Assembly (NCBI RefSeq): GCF_003234565.1
Contig: NZ_QKTU01000001.1
Coordinates: forward strand, 186,001 to 250,000
Reading direction: 5' to 3'
Source of the DNA: Curtobacterium sp. MCBD17_013
Lineage (GTDB): Bacteria; Actinomycetota; Actinomycetes; Actinomycetales; Microbacteriaceae
Length of the DNA: 64,000 nt
Shown here: positions 16,189 through 23,659 of the stretch, in pieces
Layout: the number at the start of each line of letters is the position of its first letter
Numbering within the stretch: the first letter of the stretch is position 1
The notes under the pieces: generated by a model
The model's input: the letters and a program-made list of their open reading frames with translations, nothing else
What the model was told of the DNA's origin: nothing
The model's database searches: none
Made by a program: the position numbers and the translations under genes

Positions 16189-18207
16189 TCACTGCTCGTA
16201 GTCGAGCGTGATCGTGTCGCCCTTGTGCACGGTGGAGCCGGGGGCCGGGTCGGTCGCGGACACCGGCAGCGACGACTTCCAGTCGTAGAACGAGCACAGC
16301 ACGTTCGTGCAGTCCGGGTAGGACACGTGCAGGCCGAGGGCCTGGAGGGTCGACGCGGCCTGGTCGATCGGCTTCTTCCGGACGTCGGGGAGCGTGATCG
16401 GGACGGGGCCCTTCGACACCACGAGCTGCACCGTGGAACCCTTGACCACGGGGTCTGCCGGGAGGATCGCCTTGATGACGTCGCCGGTGGGGACGTCGTC
16501 GCTGTACTGGCCGGGCGCCTGGCCGGCGTCGAGCCCGACCGCCTCGAGCGCGGCGGTGGCCGCGTCGCTCGACTTGCCGACGACGTCCGGCACGGCGCCG
16601 AGCGACACCGTGAGGCGGACGGGCATCCGCTCGCCGTACTGGTGCACGGTGGTCAGGTCGACGTCGTCGCCGGCCTCGGTCGTGCCGGTCGCGGTGAGGA
16701 CGGTGCCCGCGGCAGCGGATCCGTCGAACCGGTAGCGCAGCTGCTCGAGTGTGAAGTGCGGGGCGAGTTCGCTCCGCACGGTCGCGACCGGCTGTCCGAC
16801 GATCGCGGGGAGCACGATGGGTCGGGGCCCGGACGAGACGAGGATCCGGATCGTCGTCCCGCGGGTCACGATGCGCCGGGCGTCCGGCGCGGTCGCCGAG
16901 ACGGCGCCCGCGTGGACGACCGCGTCGGGGCGCGCGCCGGTGCTCGACGCGGCGTGCAGTCCCCGCTCCTCGATCAGGCGGCGTGCCTGGGAGACGCTCT
17001 TGCCGGCGACCTCCGGCACGCGCACGTTGCCGCCGGGCCCGGGTCCGAACCACCACGCGATGACCCCGACGACGAGTGCCACCACGACCACGACGGCGAG
17101 GAGGACCCACCCGCGGCGACGGCGCCGGGCGGTCGTGTGCGCGAGGCGTCCCGCGGCGGGAGCGAGAGCGGTCTCGAGCGAGTCGCTCGCCGTCGGTGGG
17201 AACCGGGGCGCCGACGTCGTCGAGCGCTGCGGTCCGATCGGGCTCCGGGGCGGAGCGAGCGGACCACGCGGACCGAGCATCGTGGTGTCCGCGGGCGCGG
17301 CGTCGAGCGGCAGGACGGTGGTGGTGCCGGCGGGGTGGAGCACGGACGTCGCGCGAGGGCCGCTCATCCGCTCGTCGATGCCCGCGAGGCCGTCGAGCAT
17401 CGCGCGGGCGTCGCGCGGTCGTTCATCGGGGTCGCGGGCGGTGGCCCAGCGGACGACGTCGTCGAGTTCGGGCGGCACCGCCGGGTTGCTCGCGCTCGGC
17501 GCCGGGACCGTGTCGTTCGCGTGCTGGTACGCGATCTGCATCGGCTGGTCGCCCTTGTACGGCTGCTCGCCCGTGAGCATCTCGTACAGCATGATGCCGA
17601 CGGCGTAGATGTCGCTCCGGGTGTCCGCCACTCCGCGCGTGACGAGTTCGGGGGAGAGGTACGCGATGGTCCCGAGCAGGGCAGCGCCGGTGGCGGTGTT
17701 CGCCGTCGCGGCGCGCGCGAGGCCGAAGTCGCCGAGCTTGATCCGGCCGTCGTCCGCGAGGAGGACGTTCTCGGGCTTGAGGTCACGGTGCACGATGCCC
17801 GCCCGGTGCGCGGACGCGAGCCCGGCGAGGACGGCGCGGAGGATGTCGAGCGCCTGGTCGCTCGTGAGTGCCCGGTGCTCCTGCAGGAGGTCACGGAGCG
17901 TGATGCCCGGGATGTACTCCATGACGATGTAGGTGCAGTCGGTCTCCTGCCCCTGGTCGAACACCCCCACGACGTTCGGGTGGGACAGACGGGCGGCGGA
18001 CCGGGCCTCCTGGATGAAGCGTCCGCGGAACGCGGCGTCGTCCGCCAGGTGACCGTGCATGATCTTGATCGCGACGCGGCGCTCCAGACGGACGTCCGTG
18101 GCGAGGTACACGGTGGCCATGCCACCGCGGGCGATGCGCGACCGGACGCGGTACCGCTGGTCGATCATCCGACCGATCATCGGATCCGTCGCGGCGTTCA
18201 TGGTCAC
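16189..18207 (-). CDS. pknL: Serine/threonine protein kinase with PASTA repeats (PknL-like)
   Basis: 672 residues from GTG 18207; ATG 18216 and ATG 18201 are alternatives. The kinase domain covers about residues 12-280. It has the glycine loop ARGGMATVYLA, ATP-binding K48, the catalytic loop HRDLKPEN (140-147), DFG (160-162) and SPE (185-187), so it should be active. A Pro/Ser/Thr-rich linker and one membrane helix (WVLLAVVVVVALVVGVIAWW) lead to four extracellular PASTA-type repeats that may sense peptidoglycan or lipid II. The neighbouring Rv2175c-like gene (19780) and the aroG side match M. tuberculosis pknL, whose known substrate is Rv2175c. TAGAAT precedes the GTG by 7 nt, suggesting a leaderless transcript. 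Confidence 0.9.
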   Translation of the reverse strand: MTMNAATDPMIGRMIDQRYRVRSRIARGGMATVYLATDVRLERRVAIKIMHGHLADDAAFRGRFIQEARSAARLSHPNVVGVFDQGQETDCTYIVMEYIPGITLRDLLQEHRALTSDQALDILRAVLAGLASAHRAGIVHRDLKPENVLLADDGRIKLGDFGLARAATANTATGAALLGTIAYLSPELVTRGVADTRSDIYAVGIMLYEMLTGEQPYKGDQPMQIAYQHANDTVPAPSASNPAVPPELDDVVRWATARDPDERPRDARAMLDGLAGIDERMSGPRATSVLHPAGTTTVLPLDAAPADTTMLGPRGPLAPPRSPIGPQRSTTSAPRFPPTASDSLETALAPAAGRLAHTTARRRRRGWVLLAVVVVVALVVGVIAWWFGPGPGGNVRVPEVAGKSVSQARRLIEERGLHAASSTGARPDAVVHAGAVSATAPDARRIVTRGTTIRILVSSGPRPIVLPAIVGQPVATVRSELAPHFTLEQLRYRFDGSAAAGTVLTATGTTEAGDDVDLTTVHQYGERMPVRLTVSLGAVPDVVGKSSDAATAALEAVGLDAGQAPGQYSDDVPTGDVIKAILPADPVVKGSTVQLVVSKGPVPITLPDVRKKPIDQAASTLQALGLHVSYPDCTNVLCSFYDWKSSLPVSATDPAPGSTVHKGDTITLDYEQ

Positions 18208-18214
18208 GGTCGGC

Positions 18215-18220
18215 ATTCTA
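18215..18220 (-). promoter_or_regulatory. -10 box (TAGAAT) for a leaderless kinase transcript
   Basis: On the minus strand TAGAAT is followed by 7 nt and then GTG 18207. No ribosome binding site precedes any of the candidate start codons, which supports a transcript beginning at the GTG. Confidence 0.5.
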
Positions 18221-18340
18221 CGAATCGGGCGTCGGACCACCGCCGCTGACGCACCGACCGTGATGCAATCTCGATCTGGAGGAGGAGGCGGTGCTCACGG
18301 ACGACCGGTCCCGCTTCCGACCTGGCGGCCGGATCCGGCG

Positions 18341-19567
18341 TCAGAGGGTGGCGAGCCACGCGGTCGCGGGCTTCTCCCACTGGCCGTACGCCTTCGGGTA
18401 CGCCGAGTTCTGCACGGCCTGGGCCGCGTCCGTGACCGACATCGACTGCCAGCCGGGGACGTCGAGGAGACCGGCCGTCGTGCCGGCGTTCGGGTTGTGC
18501 GGACCGCCGAAGAACAGCCTCGCCGCGTACGTCGGGTCCATGAGCTCGGACGCGGATCCCCAGCCCTGGCTCGGCCGCTGCTGGAACAGTCCGATCGAAT
18601 CGCGGTCCCCGTGGTCGAGGTCGCGGAGCCCGGACTCCTGCATCGCGGCCGCGAGCGCGACGACGAGGCCCCGCTCGGGAACCCCCAGGGCGCGGCCGAC
18701 GCGGACGATGGTCTCGGCGTTGGCCCGCATCTCGTTCGTCAGGCCGACACCGCTCGACGCCGGCACGACGAGGGTGCTCCCGGCGTAGATCGTGCTCGTG
18801 TAGGTCAGGCCGTTCGCGGCGAGCAGGTCGGCGACCGAGACGGCGTGCGCCGACGCGATCGTGGCCAGGGTGTCGCCGGCGAGGATGTGCACGGTCGTCG
18901 CGCTGCTGACCGCCGGAGCCGCGGTGCTGGTCCCGGCGTTCGTCGTCACCGCGACCGTCGAGGTGGTGGTCGCCGACGGTACCCGGAGCGTCTGCCCCGG
19001 GTAGATGACACTCGTGGCCGACAACTGGTTGGCGGCGAGCAGCGCGTTCGTGGAGACACCGAGCCGCGCCGCGATGCCGGTCGCCGTGTCGCCCGACACC
19101 ACGTGGTAGGTCGAGGTCCCGCCGGTCCGGCCGGTCGCGGTCGACCCCGACCGCAGCGTCAGGGTCTGCCCCGGGTGGATGATCGCGTTCCAGCTCAGGC
19201 CGTTCGCGCTGAGGACGTCGCGCGGCGAGAGCCCGTACCGGGCCGCGATCGCGCTGACCGTGTCGCCCTGGACCACGGTGTATGAGGCCGGCGCCTCGGT
19301 GATGGCGGCGACGGTCGTGACCGTCGGGGACGAGGTGGCGACCGCGGTGCCGAACACCGGGTGGTCGGTCTCGACGCGGTCGGGCGCGGCTCGTCGCGTG
19401 TGGTCGCCCTCGTGCTTCTCCTCGGGGCGGTGGCGCTGGTCCAGGTGTCCGGCGGCCACCGGTCCGGTCAGGCCGGCGGCGACGGCGATCGTGCCGGCGA
19501 GGACGATCGGCATCGTCGCGAATCGGGCTGCGCGCGGGCGCCGTGCGGCGGCGTCGTCGGTGTCCAC
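18341..19567 (-). CDS. Secreted protein with three LysM domains and a lysozyme-like C-terminal domain
   Basis: 408 residues from GTG 19567, chosen because GAGGAG lies about 10 nt upstream; open frame continues further upstream without a binding site. A hydrophobic segment (MPIVLAGTIAVAAGLTGPVAA, about residues 20-40) acts as signal or anchor. Three peptidoglycan-binding LysM domains follow (YTVVQGDT, YHVVSGDT, VHILAGDT), separated by Ser/Thr-rich linkers. The last 130 residues (ALAAAMQESGLRDLDHGDRDSIGLFQQRPSQGWG) resemble lytic-transglycosylase-like folds of actinobacterial cell-wall proteins, where the Glu in QES could be catalytic. A wall-remodelling role is inferred. It sits upstream of the kinase gene on the same strand. 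Confidence 0.82.
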   Translation of the reverse strand: MDTDDAAARRPRAARFATMPIVLAGTIAVAAGLTGPVAAGHLDQRHRPEEKHEGDHTRRAAPDRVETDHPVFGTAVATSSPTVTTVAAITEAPASYTVVQGDTVSAIAARYGLSPRDVLSANGLSWNAIIHPGQTLTLRSGSTATGRTGGTSTYHVVSGDTATGIAARLGVSTNALLAANQLSATSVIYPGQTLRVPSATTTSTVAVTTNAGTSTAAPAVSSATTVHILAGDTLATIASAHAVSVADLLAANGLTYTSTIYAGSTLVVPASSGVGLTNEMRANAETIVRVGRALGVPERGLVVALAAAMQESGLRDLDHGDRDSIGLFQQRPSQGWGSASELMDPTYAARLFFGGPHNPNAGTTAGLLDVPGWQSMSVTDAAQAVQNSAYPKAYGQWEKPATAWLATL

Positions 19568-19779
19568 GGTGATCACTCTCCTCGGGGGCCGCGGCGGGGG
19601 TGCCGTGCTGCTTCGGCCGGGTGCCGCGCCGCGGGTGCTCCGTCGCGCCGCGGCAAGGTCCGCACCACCGTGGCACGGATCGTCACGCGAGTCAATCAAC
19701 GAGACGGATGTGACTGGTGTGACCCAAGTGCCCCTCGCCCCCGTTCGAGGACCGCGGGGGATTCTGGCACCATGGCAGC

Positions 19780-20133
19780 GTGACTGACGCACTGACGGAC
19801 GACGCCCTGTCCGAGCGCTGGCTGACCGTGCCCGACCTCGTGGAGCTGCTCGGTGTGAGCCCGGGCCGGGTCCACCGGCTGTTCGAGCAGCGCACCCTGC
19901 TCCCCGCGCGGGTCGACGGTGTGCTCCGTGTCCCGGTCGAGTTCCTCGACGGTGCGGAGCCGTTGCCGGAGCTCCGCGGCACGCTCATCGTGCTCGGCGA
20001 CAACGGCTTCAGCGACGACGAGGCCGTGCGCTGGATGCTCACGACCGAGGAGTCGATCGGCGTCCCGCCCATCGCAGCGCTCCGGGCCGGACGCAAGGCC
20101 GAGGTGCGCCGGGTCGCGCAGTCCCTGCTCTGA
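19780..20133 (+). CDS. Rv2175c-type winged-helix DNA-binding protein
   Basis: 117 residues from GTG 19780. It has the layout of Rv2175c: an N-terminal helix-turn-helix (WLTVPDLVELLGVSPGRVHRLFEQRTL), a short beta wing (VDGVLRVPVEFL) and a C-terminal helical part (FSDDEAVRWMLTTEESIG...PIAALRAGRKAEVRRVAQ). In M. tuberculosis Rv2175c binds DNA weakly and is phosphorylated by the adjacent kinase PknL. Here the kinase gene is close by, with only the LysM gene between, so the same kinase-substrate pairing is plausible. The genes are divergent rather than cotranscribed. Confidence 0.85.
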   Translation: MTDALTDDALSERWLTVPDLVELLGVSPGRVHRLFEQRTLLPARVDGVLRVPVEFLDGAEPLPELRGTLIVLGDNGFSDDEAVRWMLTTEESIGVPPIAALRAGRKAEVRRVAQSLL

Positions 20134-20164
20134 CCGGCCGCGACGGTCGGCGAGGCGCGGCGAG

Positions 20165-20218
20165 GCGGGTCGTCGCGGCGCAGCGGGTCGTCGAGGCGTA
20201 GCGGGTCGTCGAGCCGCG
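20165..20218. repeat. Three 18-bp tandem repeats between convergent genes
   Basis: Units at 20165-20182, 20183-20200 and 20201-20218 all begin GCGGGTCGTCG and differ at a few bases. They fill about half of the 110-nt gap between the convergent Rv2175c-like and polyprenyl synthase genes. No classical terminator hairpin is obvious there. Confidence 0.75.
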
Positions 20219-20243
20219 ACCGGTCGCCGAGTCGGGGTGGTCC

Positions 20244-21362
20244 TCAGGCGACGCGCTGGGCGACCGTGTCCGCCAGGGCGACGAGCTGCTCCCGCGCCGA
20301 CGGCGTGAGCGGCGCCGCCGCGAGCGCGGCCTTCGCCCGGGCGACGTGCCGCTCGATCGACCGCTCGACGGCGGCGACGGCGCCGGACTCGGTGAGGGTC
20401 GCCCGGAGCATCGTGATCTGGTCCTCGTCGAGCTCGGGATCGCCGAGCAACTCGTCGACGAGCTGCCGGGCGCCCGTGGGCAGGGCCTTCCGTGCGGTCG
20501 CGATGAGCACCGTCCGCTTGCCCTCGCGCAGGTCGTCACCGGCGGGCTTGCCCGTGACCTCGGGGTCGCCGAACACGCCGAGCAGGTCGTCGCGCAGCTG
20601 GTACGCGACGCCCAGGGGGAGGCCGAAGGCCCGCAACCCCTCGAGCTGGCGGTCGTCCGCGCCGGCGATGAGTCCGCCGATGGCGAGCGGCGCCTCGACC
20701 GAGTACTTCGCCGACTTGAACACGATGACCCGCTGGGCGCGGACGAGCAGGTCGGCCTCGTCGACGGTCGGCCACGCGGTCTCCTCGTGGATGTCGAGGT
20801 ACTGCCCCGCGGTGACGTCGAGTCGCATCGCGTGGAACTCCTGACGGACCAGGCGCGCACGGCCGGGCTCGAGCAGGGCCAGGGCTTCGTCGAACACGCT
20901 GTCGGACAGCGAGAGCAGGAGGTCGCCCATGAGCAGCGCGCTGTTCGTGCCGTACGCGGCGCTGTCGCCGATCCATCCGTGCTCTGCGTGCAGGCGCTCG
21001 AAGCGACGGTGGGCTGCGGGGCGGCCGCGCCGCGTGTCCGAGCGGTCCATGATGTCGTCGTGCACGAGGGCCGCCGCGTGGAACACCTCGAGGGCCGCGG
21101 CCGCGGTGACGACGGCCTCCGCGGTGGTCTGACGGGATCCCGCGGCGAGCGGGTCGAACGAGCCCGACCGGCCGGCGACGGACTGCCAGCCCCAGTAGCA
21201 GAAGAGGGCACGGAACCGCTTGCCGCCGGCGAGCAGATCGCGCGAGAAGTCGCTGAACGGCGCGAGGTCGGGACTGATCGCCGCGAGCCGCGTGCGCTGC
21301 TCCGTGAGCGCGCGTTCGATGCGATCCGAGACGAGATCCACTAACCGCGTACTCTCAGCCAC
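20244..21362 (-). CDS. Polyprenyl (isoprenyl) diphosphate synthase
   Basis: 372 residues from GTG 21362. The first aspartate-rich motif appears as DDIMDRSDTRRG and the second as DDLLGVFGDPEVTGKPAGDD, with GKRFRALFCYWG near the N-terminus, so both magnesium-diphosphate sites are present. The enzyme adds isopentenyl diphosphate to allylic diphosphates to make geranylgeranyl or longer chains used for quinones, carotenoids or lipid carriers; chain length cannot be read reliably. In M. tuberculosis idsA2 (Rv2173) occupies the same place after Rv2175c. TAAGGT lies exactly 7 nt before the GTG, a leaderless arrangement, although AAGGAGG fills the gap. Confidence 0.92.
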   Translation of the reverse strand: MAESTRLVDLVSDRIERALTEQRTRLAAISPDLAPFSDFSRDLLAGGKRFRALFCYWGWQSVAGRSGSFDPLAAGSRQTTAEAVVTAAAALEVFHAAALVHDDIMDRSDTRRGRPAAHRRFERLHAEHGWIGDSAAYGTNSALLMGDLLLSLSDSVFDEALALLEPGRARLVRQEFHAMRLDVTAGQYLDIHEETAWPTVDEADLLVRAQRVIVFKSAKYSVEAPLAIGGLIAGADDRQLEGLRAFGLPLGVAYQLRDDLLGVFGDPEVTGKPAGDDLREGKRTVLIATARKALPTGARQLVDELLGDPELDEDQITMLRATLTESGAVAAVERSIERHVARAKAALAAAPLTPSAREQLVALADTVAQRVA

Positions 21363-21369
21363 CCTCCTT

Positions 21370-21375
21370 ACCTTA
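21370..21375 (-). promoter_or_regulatory. -10 box (TAAGGT) for the polyprenyl synthase gene
   Basis: TAAGGT on the minus strand, 7 nt before GTG 21362. It is back to back with TAGAAT of the divergent DUF3040 gene, only 16 nt away, so the two promoters overlap. Confidence 0.5.
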
Positions 21376-21391
21376 GTGGGTGGCCGAGGCA

Positions 21392-21397
21392 TAGAAT
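21392..21397 (+). promoter_or_regulatory. -10 box (TAGAAT) for the DUF3040 gene
   Basis: TAGAAT closely matches TATAAT and lies 44 nt before the ATG at 21442. It is in the divergent gap with the polyprenyl synthase gene. Confidence 0.5.
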
Positions 21398-21441
21398 CGG
21401 CCCACTGAACCAGCGTCGATCCCAGGGATGAGGGACTTGAG

Positions 21442-21810
21442 ATGCCACTCTCGGAGCAAGAGCAGCGACTCCTCGAGGAGATGGAGCGCAGCCTCTACCA
21501 GAACGACTCCGACTTCGTGGCCCGCGTCACCAAGCGGCAGGGGCGGCCGACCTACACCTCGATCACGCTCGGTGTCCTCGGGGCACTCGTCGGGGTCGGC
21601 GTCGTCGTGCTGGGCCTCGCGCTCCGGCAGCCCGTGATCGGCGTGGTCGGCTTCGTGCTCATGCTCGCGGGCGTCCTCTTCGCACTGCGTCCCGGTGTCG
21701 GCTCGCGTGCCGGCCGGCCGGCCGCTCGTCCGACCGCCAAGGGCGGCGCCGGCGGCTCGTTCATGGACCGCATGAACGAGCGCTGGGACAAGCGCAACCA
21801 GGAGCAGTAG
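21442..21810 (+). CDS. DUF3040 small membrane protein
   Basis: 122 residues. The N-terminus MPLSEQEQRLLEEMERSLY is diagnostic for DUF3040. Two membrane helices follow (about residues 39-60 and 65-82), then a basic, Gly/Ala-rich tail ending in DRMNERWDKRNQEQ. The function is unknown. The gene is found immediately upstream of mraZ in many actinobacteria (Rv2169c in M. tuberculosis), which hints at a role in envelope or division, but nothing in the sequence shows it. It ends at a strong hairpin. Confidence 0.88.
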   Translation: MPLSEQEQRLLEEMERSLYQNDSDFVARVTKRQGRPTYTSITLGVLGALVGVGVVVLGLALRQPVIGVVGFVLMLAGVLFALRPGVGSRAGRPAARPTAKGGAGGSFMDRMNERWDKRNQEQ

Positions 21811-21835
21811 CCGCTCCCGTCCACCTGCACCACCA

Positions 21836-21867
21836 CAGCGGGGTCGACCTTCGGGTCGGCCCCGCTG
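21836..21867 (+). terminator. Terminator after the DUF3040 gene
   Basis: CAGCGGGGTCGACC (21836-21849) and GGTCGGCCCCGCTG (21854-21867) form a 14-bp stem with one T-G pair and a stable TTCG tetraloop. Confidence 0.85.
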
Positions 21868-21916
21868 TCGCGTTCCCGGGCGACAGCCGTCGATGGTCCG
21901 ACGACACACCGCGGCC

Positions 21917-21970
21917 CTCCACCCCCTCCACTCCGCTCCACACGATCCCCCCACTTCCCTCCACCCCCAC
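21917..21970 (-). promoter_or_regulatory. Cluster of GTGGAG/GTGGGG boxes on the minus strand upstream of mraZ
   Basis: CTCCAC (GTGGAG on the minus strand) occurs at 21917, 21926, 21936 and 21959, and CCCCAC at 21949 and 21965. Several spacings are 9-10 bp. GTGG repeats of this kind are MraZ boxes. The region may be an additional MraZ site in opposite orientation, or only a pyrimidine-rich tract. Confidence 0.3.
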
Positions 21971-22051
21971 TCCGACCGGGAGGAACGGCGCCGGATCCGC
22001 ATGCGCGCGGGCGTTCCGCAGCGCTCCAGCCCGCCGCGACGCCGCCTTCTC

Positions 22052-22068
22052 GCCCCCAGAACGGGGGC
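22052..22068 (+). other. Small hairpin in the gap upstream of mraZ
   Basis: GCCCCC (22052-22057) pairs with GGGGGC (22063-22068) around AGAAC. The 353-nt gap 21811-22163 holds the DUF3040 terminator, the inverted GTGG cluster, this hairpin and the mraZ promoter. I see no gene in it. Confidence 0.35.
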
Positions 22069-22095
22069 TTCGGGGCCTTCCATGGGCCCGTTCCG

Positions 22096-22126
22096 TTGCT
22101 CGGTGGTGGGCGGTGGAGTAAAGTGG
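22096..22126 (+). promoter_or_regulatory. mraZ promoter with phased MraZ boxes
   Basis: TTGCTC (22096-22101) and TAAAGT (22119-22124) form a -35/-10 pair with a 17-bp spacer. Three GTGG repeats at 22103, 22113 and 22123, spaced exactly 10 bp, cover the spacer and the -10 box, and a fourth lies at 22136. MraZ is known to bind such direct repeats at its own promoter and repress the dcw operon, so autoregulation is likely here. Confidence 0.75.
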
Positions 22127-22163
22127 AGGAACGAGGTGGTCGTTGGAGCAGAGGGGGTCGGCC

Positions 22164-22595
22164 GTGCTGCTCGGTACGTACGCTCCGAAGCTCGACGAGA
22201 AAGGGCGCGTCATCCTTCCCGCCAAGTTCCGTGACGAGCTGTCCGACGGCATCGTCATGACGCGCGGACAAGAACGGTGCGTCGTGGTCTTCAGCCAGCA
22301 GGAGTTCGCCGCGCTGCACGACCGCATCCGGCAGGCACCGATGACGAACAAGCGCACTCGCGACTACATGCGCCTGTTCCTCTCCGGGGCGAGCGCGGAA
22401 CAGCCCGACAAGCAGAACCGCGTGACCATCCCCCAGAACCTTCGCGAGTACGCGGGCCTCGAGCGCGACCTGACCGTGATCGGCGCGGGTGACCGAGCCG
22501 AGATCTGGTCCACCCCCGCGTGGGAGGCCTACTACGCCGCGAGCGAGGCCGACTTCGCCGAGAACGACGAGGAGGTGATCCCGGGCGTCTTCTGA
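22164..22595 (+). CDS. mraZ: Transcriptional regulator MraZ
   Basis: 143 residues from GTG 22164 with GAGGGG 7 nt upstream. The two SpoVT/AbrB-like repeats are recognisable: [24 protein letters not shown] at the N-terminus and [22 protein letters not shown] in the second half, each containing a DxxxR core. MraZ forms a ring-shaped multimer that binds phased GTGG repeats. It heads the division and cell wall cluster, in its usual position. Its own promoter (22096-22126) carries the expected boxes. A hairpin separates it from rsmH. Confidence 0.95.
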   Translation: MLLGTYAPKLDEKGRVILPAKFRDELSDGIVMTRGQERCVVVFSQQEFAALHDRIRQAPMTNKRTRDYMRLFLSGASAEQPDKQNRVTIPQNLREYAGLERDLTVIGAGDRAEIWSTPAWEAYYAASEADFAENDEEVIPGVF

Positions 22596-22624
22596 CCCGC
22601 GGACCCGGACTCCCAGCCATGCGC

Positions 22625-22650
22625 CCTGACACACCTTCCCCGGTGTCAGG
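22625..22650 (+). other. Intercistronic hairpin between mraZ and rsmH
   Basis: CCTGACAC (22625-22632) pairs perfectly with GTGTCAGG (22643-22650) around a 10-nt pyrimidine-rich loop. It could attenuate transcription or process the mRNA between the regulator and the rest of the cluster. Confidence 0.45.
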
Positions 22651-22698
22651 TCGGGATGGATGGGGATCCGGATCCACGGTCCAGGAAGCGGGGGCGAC

Positions 22699-23658
22699 AT
22701 GACAGCATCCGACGGCGGGACCTTCCCGCACACACCGGTCCTCCTCGAGCGCATCGTCGAGCTCTTCACGCCGACGCTCGAGGGGTCCGGCAAGGTCCTC
22801 GTGGACGCCACGCTCGGCATGGGCGGTCACTCGGCCGCACTGCTCGCGCGCTTCCCGGAGCTCACCCTCGTCGGCCTCGACCGCGACACGGACGCCCTCG
22901 GGATCGCGGGGGAGCGCCTCGCGCCCTTCGGTGACCGTGTCCACCTCGTGCACACCGTGTACGACGAGCTGCCCGCGGCCGTCGCGTCCGTCGGGATCGA
23001 CGCCGTCGACGGCGTGCTGTTCGACCTCGGCGTCTCGTCCCTGCAGCTCGACCGGGCCGAGCGCGGCTTCGCCTACAGCAAGGACGCGCCGCTCGACATG
23101 CGCATGGACCGCACCGCCGGCCCCACCGCCGCCGACGTCCTGGCCGAGTACGACGAGCGCGCGCTCCGCCGGATCTTCACGGTGTACGGCGAGGAGAAAC
23201 TGGCGGCGCGGTACGCCCGGGCCATCGTCGCGCGCCGGACCGAGCGCCCGTTCGAGCGGTCGGCGGACCTGGTCGAGGTGCTCACCGCCGCCACCCCGGT
23301 CGCGGTGCAGCGGCAGGGCCACCCCGCGAAACGGGTGTTCCAGGCCCTCCGGATCGAGGTCAACCAGGAGCTCGCGGTGCTCGAGCGCGCGATCCCGGCC
23401 GCGCTCGACGCCCTGCGCGTCGGCGGCCGGATCGTCGTCGAGGCCTACCAGTCGCTCGAGGACCGCATCGTCAAGCGCGCGCTCGCCGAGCGGACGCGGT
23501 CGAGCGCACCCGCGGGCCTCCCGGTCGAGCTGCCCGAGCACCGCCCGACCTTCACCGCCGTCGTCAAGGGCGCCGAGCTGGCCGACGAGGCCGAACGCGC
23601 CGCCAACCCCCGAGCCACCCCCGTGCGACTCCGCGCGGCCGAGCGAATCCGGAAGTGA
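22699..23658 (+). CDS. rsmH: 16S rRNA (cytosine(1402)-N(4))-methyltransferase
   Basis: 319 residues from ATG 22699. The family N-terminus [16 protein letters not shown], the SAM-binding motif [57 protein letters not shown] and the C-terminal [12 protein letters not shown] are all present. It methylates N4 of C1402 in the ribosomal P site. It has its universal place between mraZ and ftsL. The stop is followed by ATG of ftsL after one base. Confidence 0.96.
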   Translation: MTASDGGTFPHTPVLLERIVELFTPTLEGSGKVLVDATLGMGGHSAALLARFPELTLVGLDRDTDALGIAGERLAPFGDRVHLVHTVYDELPAAVASVGIDAVDGVLFDLGVSSLQLDRAERGFAYSKDAPLDMRMDRTAGPTAADVLAEYDERALRRIFTVYGEEKLAARYARAIVARRTERPFERSADLVEVLTAATPVAVQRQGHPAKRVFQALRIEVNQELAVLERAIPAALDALRVGGRIVVEAYQSLEDRIVKRALAERTRSSAPAGLPVELPEHRPTFTAVVKGAELADEAERAANPRATPVRLRAAERIRK

Positions 23659-23659
23659 C

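Noticed and set aside
21868-22163. A structural RNA gene (for example RNase P RNA) upstream of mraZ
   Set aside because: The gap is too short and lacks the conserved RNase P core sequences. The features seen are DNA boxes and small hairpins.
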